Shown here: positions 36,111-48,079 of the stretch, one piece after another | Layout of the letters: the number at the start of each line of letters is the position of its first letter | How positions within the stretch are numbered: the stretch's first letter is position 1 | NCBI RefSeq assembly: GCF_030272615.1 | Contig: NC_081412.1 | Coordinates: 106,086,296 to 106,150,295 of the forward strand | DNA: 64,000 bases | DNA from: Cryptomeria japonica | Taxonomy: Eukaryota; Streptophyta; Pinopsida; Cupressales; Cupressaceae | Reading direction: 5' to 3' | Made by a program: the position numbers and the translations under genes | Notes under the pieces: generated by a model | The model's database searches: none | Told to the model about the DNA's origin: nothing | Seen by the model: the letters and a program-made list of their open reading frames with translations, nothing else

Positions 36111-36133
36111 TTTAGCCCCCACTTTAGCGGGAG
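36111..36133 (-). promoter_or_regulatory. Polypurine tract of the nested element
   Basis: The minus strand reads GCTAAAGTGGGGGCTAAA up to the LTR. The same tract, slightly changed, adjoins the E1 left LTR at 1698. Confidence 0.75.
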
Positions 36134-37008
36134 TATAAGCGTATGCCAATACTGTAGGTAAAGTACAAGGAAACAAGATTGAAAGACTCTTACCATGTCA
36201 AGGAGGCAAGATGCACCAAGCCCCCAATGGACTTAGAATCTTACAACTTCGATTTAAAAAGTAAAAGGGAAGATCGAGAAGGGGAGAACCATGACTGAAA
36301 GTAGCAAAGTTCCCTTCACTATGAGTCATGAAAGCAAGGATACTAAAGATTACAAGCAAAATAAAGTTCACTAAGTAATTCTAAGTATCACAAGAAGGAA
36401 AGTATGAGTGGAGTGTATGCCCCCACGTCAAAGCGATCGTACGCACCTTATCGAGAGTGATTGCTTTAAGGTAGGATACACCCAAGAGAGAGAAAGAGGG
36501 AGCACGTTATCTCAATGATTTAGCTCCCAATCGAGGAATAAACCCAAGGATAATGAACACAAAACACGAGGTAGTGTCACTTTCCTCAAGGTCAGTATGA
36601 TGTATGATAACTCATGTATATCATGTATGTATATGCATATAATAATCATCATTCCCCAAAAGACACTACCTTAGAAGAAAGGGAAGAGAGGATGTCTTTT
36701 GAGTCAACATGAAAGAGACCAAGAAAAGATCTCAATGCTTTGCATCATCCCCAAGTAGACATTAAAGGGACAATAGAAGAACAGGGATACACATAAAAGA
36801 ATGGTCACAAAAGAGAAAGAAATGAGAGGGAGAAGATCTACAATGCTAGTACCGCTAATCTAGCACGACATTCACCTCCCGATCTTGTTGATCACTATTT
36901 TGGGAAGGTGAGCAACACGCCAAAGGAGTGATATTGAGCACAGCGGATGGAGCTATCACAAGATCCAAACAAGGACTATGCTTCTATTGTAAGTCACTTT
37001 CTTTGATT
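36134..37008. other. 3' internal non-coding part of the nested element
   Basis: There is no gene. The stretch between the last protease-linked frame and the polypurine tract is purine-rich. It shares with E1 the block CAATGCTTTGCATCATCCCC near 36,733. There is no trace of RT, RNase H or integrase. Confidence 0.6.
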
Positions 37009-40000
37009 CTAGGAGCTAGGAGCTAGGATTAGGGTTTGTGAAAACTCATCCGATAAATGTTTATCCGCATCAACATACTCATACTCACTATCAGAAGAAT
37101 TAGGAGTTGTATTACCATTATGAATAACATTTTCACCCATTTCTTCATCAAAGTTTAAAGAAAGAGGAGCAAGAACATGAATAGAAGTAAAACCATCACA
37201 TGTTTTATGCAACTTATGATTTCAAGATGTTGGTTGAACATCTTGCTTAGGATAAAAGGGAATCATGTCAACTGTTGGAGTTTGAGGAGATTGAGTATTT
37301 TGAGGGATAGCTTCACGAGCTCAAACATGGCATCTTCGTAGGTGTTCTCTCACATAATGATTCCATCGAGTCTTAGTGGAAGGCTAAGAAGGAGGAGGAA
37401 CACTTGAAAAACTAGGAACGCTTCTCTCCTTGATAGTGGACGGTTTAGGTTGAGGTTTTTTTGGTTAAACAATAAGAGAAGTAGGCCTCTTCTCTCGATA
37501 AGAGGAAGGAGGTGGAACTATGCCATAGAAAGGAGAAATATTAGGTCTAGGAAGGAGACCAGGTCCATCATGAGGGGGAGGTATAGGTCTAACCTTAGGA
37601 AGAATATTATTGTTCTTCTTAAGGGAAGGTAAAGTCACATCCATAGGGGTAGGTGGACAATCTTCCTTAGGAGGGAGATTAGTTCTATCCGAGAGGGGAA
37701 GAACCTCATCTTGAAGAATAATAAGAATTTCAAGTGTTGGCGATCTAGGTTGACTTAAGGATAAGATCATATCGTTCTTTCATTTTTTATAAGATTGAAA
37801 AAGAGCATCGCTCCTTGATGGAAGAGACTGAAATAGTTTAGGCCAATTGAGATCAATAGGAACACCGGGGCTTCTTTCTGATGGAAAAAATAAGCTATGG
37901 TTCACGGTTATGATTTCTCCATTGTGAGGAAATTTAAGACACTTGTGGATTGGAGAAGCAATAGCCTTCATGGAAGATAGCCAAGGATAGCCCAACTTCA
38001 CATGGAATTGCTCAAAAGAAGGTATGATAACAAATTCAACATCCACGGATTTAACATGAACTTCAACAAGAAGGGTGATAGAACCAACTGTAGGACAAGA
38101 GAAGCCATCAAATAACTTCACAACCACATTAGAAGTATCATATATTGGTTTATGCAATCATAAATTAAAAAGATACTCTTCAATTATGACATTAAACATG
38201 AAAGAGGGATCAATCAAGGCACCACAACAAGGGATATCCTTAACCTTTGCAACTATGTATAAAGGGCCATCGGGTTCTCTAATGGTCTCACTAGGGTCGA
38301 ATGTAATACAACGATCCTTAGGCATATCTTGTGTTTCTACCATATTAACCAAGTTTGGAGCCATAGAGGTGAATTCCTCAGAAGTGAGAAAATTAGGCAC
38401 AATCTCAATAACGTTAGAGGTATGAGATGGCAAGGGATCAGTGAAAATCTTAAGATTTTGATTAGTAGGAGCAACTGATTTATTCCCTTTATCATTCACA
38501 CCTGTCATAGATATAGTATTATTATCAATCAAGTCTTGAACCTAATTTTTTAATGCAAAACATTTCTCAATATCATGACCAAGTTGACGATGAAATTGGC
38601 AAAAGGAATTGTTATCAAAATAAGGAGATGTGAGTTTGGAAGGATCAATTTGTTTTATAGGAGGAAGTTTGATAACCTTATGTGCAACAACTGAGACATA
38701 ATACTATGTAAAGATTCATTCAAGGGAGTAAACTGACTTTCTTTTTGGAAAATTTTAGAAATAGAAGGCACACTTGTTGTAGCATTCACATGGTTGTTGT
38801 TGATTGGATCATTGAACTTGATGAATCTTTTTGTTAGTTTGAACATCACAAATGGTTGTTGAACACTCTCTCCCTTATCACTTAGGGCCATAGGAGTGGA
38901 TTGCTCCATTTGACTCATAGCCAGTTGATAATTGTCATGTGTTGCGCACAATTGTGGAAAGGAAGTAAACTCAAACAAAAGAAGCTTTTCCCTGATATAT
39001 TTTTGTAAATTAGAAATGAAAATTCATTGAATATCATTATCAGGTACATGAAAAGAAATTTGAGCACACAAATGCTTATATCTACCAATTAAATCAATCA
39101 CTTTTTCTTTAACACCTTGTTTACAATGCATTAAATCAATCAAAGTGATTTTAGGACCAATGTTGTTTTGAAATTGTTGAATGAAAGCATTTGCTAGTTG
39201 TTGAAAGGAAGTGACAGAATAAGAAGGCAAAGAGCAATTCCATTGTAAATCCTTATCTCTTAGTTTTCTTGTAAACAATTTTGCAAGCAATCATTGATCA
39301 TAAGCAAAATCAGTACACAAGGTTTGAAATGTTTTGACATGCGTAAGAGGATCACCTTTTCCATTATAGAGTTCCAATTGAGGGATCTCAACATGTTTAG
39401 GTGGCATGACTTGAACAATATCAAGAGAAAGTGGGATCACAACATCAAAGGTAGGCACACTAAACTTGGATTGACTCTTGGAAGTAATTTGTTGTTGTAA
39501 GGAAGACACGGTTTGAGCAAGATTGTTAATTGTCATTTTGGTAGAAGAATTGATGTTAGACATAGGTGATTAAGAAGATGGTGTGATGTTATTGAAAGAA
39601 GGCATGGACTGAGAATAAGGTGGTGGGACATTATGATAAGTAGGCATTGGTGATGATTGGGTAGGAAAATTGACACTTAAAGGAGGAATAAAGTTGTTGA
39701 AGGAATTGCCCCCTTGTGTCACACTAAGTGGTTGAGGAATAATAAGAATGCTCATGTAAGACATAGGTAAAGATGGAGGACTAAATGAAGAAGAGGGATT
39801 GCCCCCATGACCTATGGTTGTAGGAATGAAATTTTGAGTTGAAGTAGCCATGATGTTAGATGTGAAAGTAGGAATACTAGTCATAGGATTAGTCAAAGGA
39901 ATAGAGGAATTGACTTGTGTTGAAGGTTGTGAGTAACCTAGGGTTTCGGCACAACTCTTGATAGGCATGACATTAGAATCAAAAATATGTGTAATGCCAT

Positions 40001-40268
40001 GCAATATATCAATTTCATTCTTATCACTTTGAAGCATGCATTTAAGACCTTCAATTAATGGAAGAGATTCACTATTAGGGTATTCTTGGGACATCCATTG
40101 TTGAAAGTTGTCAAATTGATTGTCTAATGTGGAAAGTTGATCTAAAGAAACACTAGTTAAAGCTTCTTCTTCATCATGGGATCCATCAATGGGCTGAATA
40201 GGCACATGATTAGGATGGGAAGAATTAGCATGATCCTTATTAAATAAGTCACCCAAATTAGCCTCCAT
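37009..40268 (-). pseudogene. Gag-protease of the nested element
   Basis: Most of this is one minus-strand frame with about five stops and one shift near 38,600. The N-terminal 230 codons (40,268-39,570) are rich in Pro, Ser, Asn and Thr. A Retrotrans_gag domain follows (39,400-39,024: 'LELYNGKGDPLTHVKTF', 'LPSYSVTSFQQLANAFIQQF', then NIGPK and 'DLIGRYKHL'). Next is a CHHC knuckle, CQFHRQLGHDIEKC, near 38,600-38,560, then a protease (38,532-37,780) with active-site strand LIDPS, 'VIIEEYLF', 'FVIIPSFEQ' and 'LGYPWLSSMKA'. A proline-rich tail ends at 37,465 and an acidic piece at 37,009. Gag would build the particle. The D-P-S active site makes protease activity doubtful. Confidence 0.85.
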
Positions 40269-41366
40269 CTCCTTGGTAATTAAACCTTGGGATGCCTTAA
40301 TTCTAATGCTTCATCTAATGGGGATAGGATAGGTAGGACTAATAGTGGTAAAACTCATGCACTAGAGGAAAATTTGAATTTTGAATTGTAGAACAAAGTT
40401 TACAAAATTGAATAATGCAAAATGCAAGGAAATAATGATTTCACAATTTGAACTTTGTTGGGGGAAGAGGATGACACAATTTCCAAAAATGAAAGGAAAT
40501 TGGAATTTTAAAATTAGGGCCGAGAGAATACCACTTAATTTTAAAATTAGAATTTTTAAAATCAGGGCAGACTATAATTAACTTCTTAATTTTAAAAAAT
40601 TTCTTGAAATTTGAAATGTTGAATTTTGAAGGTATTTTCGATTCTAGAGGGATCAAAAATTGATAAAATCAGCTAATCTTTTGGATTTAGGCTATTAAAT
40701 ACAGTCATAACAGTCTCTCAAAATTTCGAGAAAAAAGTCAAGGACCGTGGCGGGAATGCACATGGTCCGACCAACTTTTCTCAAAATTTTTAGGGATGGA
40801 TATTATGATGATTTTAAAGCTAACCCTAAAAAAATGGTGAAGTTTACGATCTCTAGATGGGCAAAATGAAGGTGCAGATGTGAAAATAGGACCCTATTAA
40901 GGTTTTGAAAAAAAAAGAGGAATTAAATTGCAATTTTGAAAATGGTTAAACCTAATGGATAGGGATACCTTGGAAAATGTTTAGAAATCTGAATGTAAAT
41001 GAAATTGATTTGAAATTTTGAATTGTAGGGTTGAAGACAAATCTGAGAACAATCAGAAATCTGAAAATTAAGTTGAAATCCAATTTTTTGCACAAGTTCA
41101 AGATGATGTTTGAAAATTAGGGTTTTAACAAGTAACCTCTCAATTTTATAAACTTTATTTGTAAATTGAACAAGACAATGAGGAATTTGAATTTGACAAT
41201 CAAAACAATTTTCAGATATAAGATAACCACAAGCAATTTTTACAAATCACAAGTTCAATTTTAATTTTAAAAACTAGGGTTTTTAATGAATTAACTACTA
41301 AGTTTGCAAAAAATTGAAACTTGTAAATGAAAAATGTAATTTTGTTTCAAGGAAAGCATGCAAGAT
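40269..41366. other. 5' leader of the nested element
   Basis: It is AT-rich, non-coding DNA between primer site and gag. A block at about 40,720-40,768 resembles 35,181-35,228 of the left LTR (shared 'gaatg[t/c]acatggtcc'). Confidence 0.6.
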
Positions 41367-41379
41367 GTCGGGTTCACCA
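41367..41379 (-). promoter_or_regulatory. Primer-binding site, tRNA-Trp
   Basis: The minus strand reads TGGTGAACCCGAC, 3 bp from the right LTR. From memory, the plant cytosolic tRNA-Trp ends GTCGGGTTCACCA, a perfect 13-base complement. Most plant gypsy elements use other tRNAs, so this is a useful family marker. Confidence 0.75.
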
Positions 41380-41382
41380 AAA

Positions 41383-44300
41383 TGTAATGGTGGGAAAATG
41401 GTGAATGATAAATCAAGGAGGAAAACTACCCTTTCCCTCAAAGAGAGATGAGAGTTTCACTATCGATTACCATTCAAGCACTTTTCACCATTACATTAGG
41501 AAGGGGGAGAAGGATAATTCACTAGATTAAATCTCTCCACACAAAGATGGTAGATTTAATTATTAATGAATTGAGAATGCTAAGTTGATCCCCTCTTCCT
41601 AAATTTGTATTGTTTGCATAAGTCCTTGTTTCAGGAGCTAGTCAGAGCCTCGCTTTGCACATTTGTAAAAGATTCCCCGGTGAATGTCATGTCAGAATGT
41701 TTTTTCTAGGCTATTTATGGTATAAAATACAAGCTATGTTTCAAATTTCAAGCTCCTGCCAATCCGTTTGATCAGTTTTCAAAAGGGTTTCTTGAGCCAC
41801 CTTATTCAGTGTTTTGTATTTTCATTGCTACATCAGTTAAAGTGGCTATTTTCATGAGCGCGCTATTTGTACTCTATCAGCTTCCCGGTCGAACTGAGCA
41901 TTCTAATTTTTGATCTGTACTTCAAGGTACCTATGCCTTAGATTTGAGGGTCTACAGAGATCGTCTGATATTTTTAAGAAAGGCATCATGAGTTCCCTAC
42001 GCATTGACTTTATCAGGTTCACAATGCTAACAAAGCCAGTTGGTCATCTTTGACCATTAACATTTCTTCACTCGGGATTCGTCTTGAGAAATGGCTTGGC
42101 AGAGCTTATGTTTGTATATCAGAGTACACGCCTGTCAGTTTGCGAAGTCCATAAAGGTGTTTTGACCAGTTTGAAAAATACGTCTTTGGGATTAAATGCA
42201 AAAATGTGGCGCAGGTGCTTGAAAGTCGTGAAACTCAGTTTAGTGATCCAAAAATGGTGTCGATCAATTCCACAGGCATGTTTAAGGTTCCTGAAGTGTT
42301 TTCAATAGTCAATTGAAATGAAAACAAAAAAAATATTTAGTCGAGCCCACTTTGGGGCCCCACCTAGCTCATGCCCATGCATTAATTTTGTGGCGAAATG
42401 TTCTTATTTCATGGCAATGCGTATCCATACCGAATAGATTGCAATTCGCCAGTTGGACAGTGATAGAGCAGAGAGACTCCAACACCAAATACAAATTTAT
42501 ATGTGGCAAATTAAAAGATTTTAACATCAAGGATGTTGTTGGAGGCTCATACAAGATAAGTGATCAGACATTTCATTGTAAATTTGAATGACAACTATTT
42601 GGGGATCCACTTTTTTGGGTTGGAAAGGGAACATATGACGTACCAGTGAAGAGGACATTTGGACCTTTGGTATCAACTATCAAAATCAGTCCAAACTTTG
42701 GAATCAATAGCACAAGCAATGCTAGAAAATAAAAGCAACAAATTTATGATCACCGATATAGTTTCTGGGACACTGATTGTTTTAGGCTTCACAGTGTGCT
42801 TGTCATTCATTTTTTTTTTTAGAAAGGGAAATAGAATGCAACAGTCCCATGTTGTAATATGAATGGCATTGGAAAACCCCAAGTAAATGCTATTAACAGA
42901 TGGAGCAGCCTTCACCCCCTGCGCGATAGCCAAAAGAAGCTTTCCAAGCAAATGAAATTAGCAGTTGCAAAGCAACATCCTCCCTCCATGTGAAGCCTCC
43001 AAGAAAAATGTAATTGGTGTATGCCTGAATCCTTCCCCCAACGTGGCAGTTGAACTGGAAAAGGCAATGTAATTTTCTGCAAATGCAATTTGTGGGAGTA
43101 AAGCCCAGCACTCTGTGCCAGAATGGAAATGGGAAAGGTTTTAAAATTTAATAAAATGCAATTAACAGGTGTAAAGTAAAATCCACATTTGCCAGTCTCT
43201 TCCCTGTCGTGGTGCATGATATGGAGTTTGGCGTGGGTTTAGAAACTTGCAGCAAATGTCGTTGGCATTGGAAAGGCCATTAAACTTTTAGCAAGTACAT
43301 CTATAGGTGTAAATGTCGAAGTCCTCCAGTTTGCTGTGAGTATGGAGTTGAAGGATTTTAGTAGGCAAAGAACCTTCAACAAAATGCCATGAAAACACTT
43401 AGGAAAACTTCAAAAAACACAGTCCCAGGCAAAAGACATATATCCCACATTGGCTGGGCAGGGGAATATTTTTGTATTTAAATGTAAAGCCACACCCAAC
43501 TATAGTGTCAAAGCTTAAAGGCTTTTGATGCAAGGTGCTAGCTGGGCGCCCAATGGACCCCACGCGCGCATGCATGTTTCCCAAGGTGACTGATGAGCTA
43601 GTTGGCAACCAGGTGGACCCCACGTGTACACGATTTCTGAGGTGAGCAATTTTTCATTGGAAAGGTGAGTTAAAAAGCATGCAAGTTTGAGGATGATCGA
43701 CGGTGGTCGCTACTCTGCAAGGTGAAGATGCACAAAGGTTACCCATCGCGGATCAGCGACTAAGCATGTGTGGAAATGGATGCATTAACGAGTGAGCAAG
43801 TTTGCAGAAGATCAACGGTTGGTGCTATTCTATGAAGCGAAGGTGCTCGTCGATAAACCATCACGGAGTAGTGACTGATGATGTGGCAAGTCCGGTTGCG
43901 GTGCGATCTGGCGGGTCCCATTGAGGTGGCGATGACGTGGCTGACAAGTGGCAGACTAGTGGTGATGACATGGCGGATAGGTGAGGTGTCATCCAAGGTG
44001 GAGAAAAGTGGACCCCATGAGTGAATCACAAGCTGCCATGTGGCAAGGTGTCAGATGAAAAATTGGTGAAAAATTAAAGTTAAATGCATAATTTCAACTA
44101 TGTGAAAAATTGAAAAAAATTAAATGATGGCCTGCATTCGAGATTAATTCGCTTAGGGGGTATTTTTTACCTGAAATGGCAAGTACTATATATCATCGAA
44201 AAGCTCTCAAGATGAGAAATTTAGTTTTGTAATTAGTTTCAACAAACATGAGATATTTTGAGATCAATTTCCACGGGAAGAAAAGGAGATATTTTTGCAG

Positions 44301-45770
44301 TTAGGGAAAAAGGGACACTTGGCGACTTCGGATGCAGTTTGGTCTTTTCCCCCCTCCTTCATATTCCCATTTCTTCTCAATTGTAAGGGTTCCAGAATTC
44401 TGAGAGAAATGCCCCAGATTTCATGGTTTCCGATTCTGAATTTCTTGACCCAAGTTTGTAAAACTCTTTGGTCTTTTTCAGGGTATAGAGGTTACATTTC
44501 AGTATTGCAGATTGTTTTCTAGTTATAGGTTTTTCTTATGTTAGGCATGAGTATACTTCCCACAATATTGTCTCGAGGCATGTATTTCATTATTACAAAT
44601 TGAATCCTCAAGGAGGTTGGAATTTGTCATCTCTAGGAGGTTGTTGTGACTATTTGTAGGTATCCTTCAATGAAGGTTTTAAATTTTGTAATCACTCATA
44701 AATAATGGAATATGTATCCAAGATCTAATAATTTTGTGAATGAATTGAGTAATGCATTGATATGAGGTATTGATCCAGGAATATTTTATAAGGAAAATAA
44801 ATTTGTAGCTAGGATTTGCATTTACAGTTTTGTGTGTGACTCCATGCCCAATGAATAAGGCACTGGTCTTTGAAGGATTTGGGGATACTTTCAGATTTAT
44901 ACAAATTTAAAGAAAAATCTATTTCCCTTTTTGTTTAGGGGTTGTGTTCTATTCATTCCAAACTCTATTTCATCTATTGTTTGTACAGATCTAGCCAATC
45001 TGTATGTGTTTTCTAACTTGTTGAGCTTGTGGAATGATCTATCTGCTTATTGTTGATGGAGTCATATGTCTGTAGTTGGTTGTATTTAATGCATGAAAAG
45101 GGTGTCCCCCCTAGGTCTAGCAAAACCTGAAGTGCAGAAGGATCAATTAGGGTCATATGTTGTGTTGTCCAAGTCTTGATGTGTTTCATAGATTGAAATT
45201 GGCCATTTCATAGAAAGATTGCAGGTGAACTTGAGTTAACCAGATTTGGTGAACAACACAATGGTTGAATCCTTGACTTTAATGCAACACCTAGCCTTGA
45301 ATGGAGACTTGAGAATCCTCAATGCTAGAAAAGAATACTTGAATGCTTGAATGCTTGATCACTTGTGAATTTCCCTCTCATCCAACTTATTAAACTTTTG
45401 CAATTGAGAGGATGAATGCCCCTTAAATACATGTTAGTGGATTTGATTTTTGTCCCAGGTCGACATTGGGGGAGTTTCCTGCCCAAGGCACAATCCACAA
45501 TGCATGCTCTAGGAAGGGTCCTGCCCCAAAATAGGGGTAGGAACAGGGGTGCCATGCCCCTATCCAAGGGGGGACAGTGGTGCCATGCCCATGTCCTACC
45601 CCTTTCTCCAAGACAGAATGCGATCGGGTTGATGCAGAGGCCAAGGAAGAAGTTATTTCTGCAAACCGAGTAATCTTCGAACTCCGATCAGGCTAGAGGA
45701 TTCAATTTTGCATATGTGAGGACCCTAATGCAGTCAAAAACTACCAGGGTCATAGTTTTATGACACTACA
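41383..45770 (-). repeat. Right LTR (5' LTR) of the nested element, carrying a foreign segment
   Basis: It starts TGTAATGGTGGG directly after the primer site and ends GACACTACA at the CAACT repeat. The outer parts, 41,383-41,600 and 45,259-45,770, match the left LTR. Without the segment between them it would be about 0.7 kb, and the left LTR is about 1.3 kb. Confidence 0.85.
41601..45258. other. 3.66-kb foreign segment inside the right LTR, unidentified
   Basis: It replaces the 481 bp that the left LTR has at this place. I see no retrotransposon protein, no terminal repeats and no clear duplication at its edges. Composition is uneven: 43,500-44,050 is richer in G and C and contains repeated 'gtggaccccacg' and 'gatgac[g/a]tggc' phrases, while other parts are AT-rich. 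Frames at 42,352-42,591 and 42,659-42,862 (the latter with a hydrophobic span) are short and recall no family I know. A captured host fragment, a Helitron-like piece or recombination with another LTR are all possible. Confidence 0.4.
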
Positions 45771-45775
45771 CAACT

Positions 45776-46850
45776 TTACCTCCAATCGTGTCACAAGCTA
45801 GTGTGCCTCCTCTTATGTCTTTAAACATACAAATTGTGTCACAAACCAACATGAATGTAATAACAATTATGCCCTTCGTTGAACATCAACCAAATGCAGT
45901 CAATGTGCAACCAACTTAATCAATAAATATATCCCAACATGCTAGTGTAAACATGTTATCTCAAAAAAAGCCTCCCAAGCAACAAAAAATCCAATAAAAA
46001 GTTATCAGTAATTTGCTAGGAAGACTAGGCCACCCATAACCAATAACACAAAATCCACAAAATACCACTTAGTACCAATAGAAAACACAACCGATAATAC
46101 AACATCAACAATTTAACATTCAATATCAACCACAAAAATAACCCATAGTCCGATATGTCCAACAAACACAACAAATGGCACAACAATAACTAGCAATCCA
46201 ACATGTCGAATAAGCACAACAAACGATGCAATAACCCGTTCAACCAACTACGCAATTTCAACACCATTTACAACAACCAATGATCCAATATGTCCAACAA
46301 ATAAGACAAATAGTAAAATAACAACATGTTCAACCAATGATACAATTCCACCAACACATTCAATCAAGTATGCAACAACACATTCAACCAACAACACAAT
46401 TCCAATAATATATGCAACCGATGGTGCAGTTTCAACAACAAGTGCAACCAACTGTACAATACCAACCACAAGTACAACCAACTATTCAATACCAACAATA
46501 AATTTACCCACAATTCAATATCAATGGCCACAACTAGTAAATCAGTACCAAAACATGTTAGCAACACAACTCAGGGATCAATCTCAAACTACGTTAACCA
46601 CATGTACCCTGATAAGTCAACATTTTGAATATCAAGATCGAAACATGTTTAGAGGCACAATGTATCGACAAAGAGAAAATCCGAACATGAATGACAAGCC
46701 TATACGACCATCATCTTTTGATTTAATGACTCAACAAATTGAAAAATTGACACAACAAGTGGAAGTCATGCAAACCAAAGGGATGAAAAAGGGTTACACA
46801 GAGCGGGATATATGTCCCAATCTATTTGACAAAAGTTTATATATGCCTCC
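45776..46850 (+). pseudogene. Gypsy G1 gag, second part
   Basis: It resumes after the second CAACT. It is strongly low-complexity (Q/P/T/V repeats, 'caaccaa' and 'caacaa' triplets at 46,060-46,540), then a more ordered part (46,555-46,850) with 'FDLMTQQIEKLTQQVEVMQT' and DICPNLFDKSLYMPP. The latter block is homologous to DICPYPFNRSIKIPP in the G2 gag, where it precedes the main gag domain. It is cut at 46,851 by the G2 LTR. Confidence 0.65.
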
Positions 46851-47394
46851 TGTAGACACCTAAAATTGTCTTGTTTAACTAAATAAATATTTTTATTTAA
46901 TTAATTATTTTATCCTAAGTCCTCTATGAATTAAATAATTTATATTTATTTAATTAATTGACTTATCTTCTTCAAGCCTTTTCCTCATTTAAATAAATAT
47001 TTTTATTTATTTAAATCTTTTCCCTAAATTAAATAAATATTTAATTTTTTAATTATTTTCCCTAAATTAAATAAATATTTTATTTATTTAATTGGTCTCA
47101 CTTCCTCTATTTTTTTGTCGGTAAATATTTTTACTTTATATTAATGCGGAAATTTAAATATACAAAATTGCAGTCTTCCAAGATGCATAAACTCAGTAAA
47201 CAGCAACCCCATACCACCCACAGTCATATCTTATGAACTACCCAACCCTACAGCCTATGACATCCAAGAGAAAAATACCAGATCCTTGCTGGTCCTACAA
47301 ACTCAAATGTTCCAAAAATAATTTAAGTTTTGGAACAATAACTAATAGCTGAAAACATGTAAGAACATATGAAAAACACTGGCCAACAGGCCAC

Positions 47395-48079
47395 TCACTC
47401 ACTATCACCCTTGTTCACCTTCTCCCCTCCCTCCTCAGTGGTCGGTGCTTTCCCCTTTGCCGCTTCACCTTTCATCCTTGGGATGCAGTCCAAACATTTG
47501 AAGTTAGGATCACCTTCCAAACTCACCAATAGCTTAATGGCCCGCCCTTCTTCAAACTTGTCTCTCAGGTCCCTACCAACTTCCATCCTTGCCACCACAT
47601 GCAGAGCATTTAGGACTTCATCCGCTCTGGTTAGTTTCACATAGAGCTTCATTTCTTCCCATCCCACTTAGGCTTTGGTCTTTGATTACATCCTTCAGTC
47701 CACAAACAAAGGGTATCAACTCCTCCTAGTCATCCCCCTCCTTAATACGGATGCCTACTCGAGGTACTACCCATTCCAGGATTGAATCAAGGTTTATCAA
47801 AAACTCCCCATTGATCAGTTTGGTCAGTGTGAGTTTTATCTTCTCCACCTCCGACTCAAACTCACAAGCCCACGCCAGAAGCAAGGAGTACACCTCCATG
47901 TTCATCCGATATCGGTGGCAGATGTAAACCACCTCCTCAGCAAGCATGAGACGAGCTGCCGCCCACAACTTCTCCACTTTAAACCGAAAAAGTCCCTGCA
48001 TCCTCTTCTCCGATACCTTGCCCAGAAAAGGCACCAGCTTCTTGTCTGTACACAGAGTGAAATTAGCTTCCATAGTCAC
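47395..48079 (-). pseudogene. LINE-2 ORF3: extra ORF after RNase H, unknown function
   Basis: The frame 48,079-47,726 (117 aa, start MTMEANFTLCTDKK) is followed after a stop and one shift by 47,667-47,395 (90 aa), which ends in a charged KGDSE tail and stop near the 3' end. Helical segments such as 'VEKLWAAARLMLAEEVVY', 'EFESEVEKIKLTLTKLI' and 'EEGRAIKLLVSLEGDPNF' look like real protein. I know no family for it. A weak resemblance to the LINE-1 ORF3 middle part (LW followed by a helical region) may be chance. Confidence 0.5.

Larger units (their letters stand above)
18833..45770 (-). mobile_element. Large gag/protease-only LTR retrotransposon (TR-GAG-like), nest host
   Basis: Both ends are readable: TGTAATGGTGGG at 18,833 and ...GACACTACA at 45,770, flanked by identical 5-bp repeats CAACT (18,828-18,832 and 45,771-45,775). 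The left LTR is 18,833-36,110 including a LINE insertion and the right LTR is 41,383-45,770. Internal DNA is 36,111-41,382. A polypurine tract adjoins the left LTR and a tRNA-Trp primer site adjoins the right LTR, which fixes the minus orientation. The internal region codes for gag and protease only, with no RT, RNase H or integrase motif. It must therefore have been moved by enzymes of another element, as in the known TR-GAG and LARD classes. Confidence 0.85.

Noticed and set aside
42352-42862. Two ORFs in the foreign LTR segment as a captured host gene
   Set aside because: Short, no recognisable domain, no splice or codon evidence; kept only as part of an unidentified segment.
46248-46567. 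Val/Leu-rich minus-strand ORFs
   Set aside because: Antisense shadows of the low-complexity CAACAA/CAACCA gag tract of G1.
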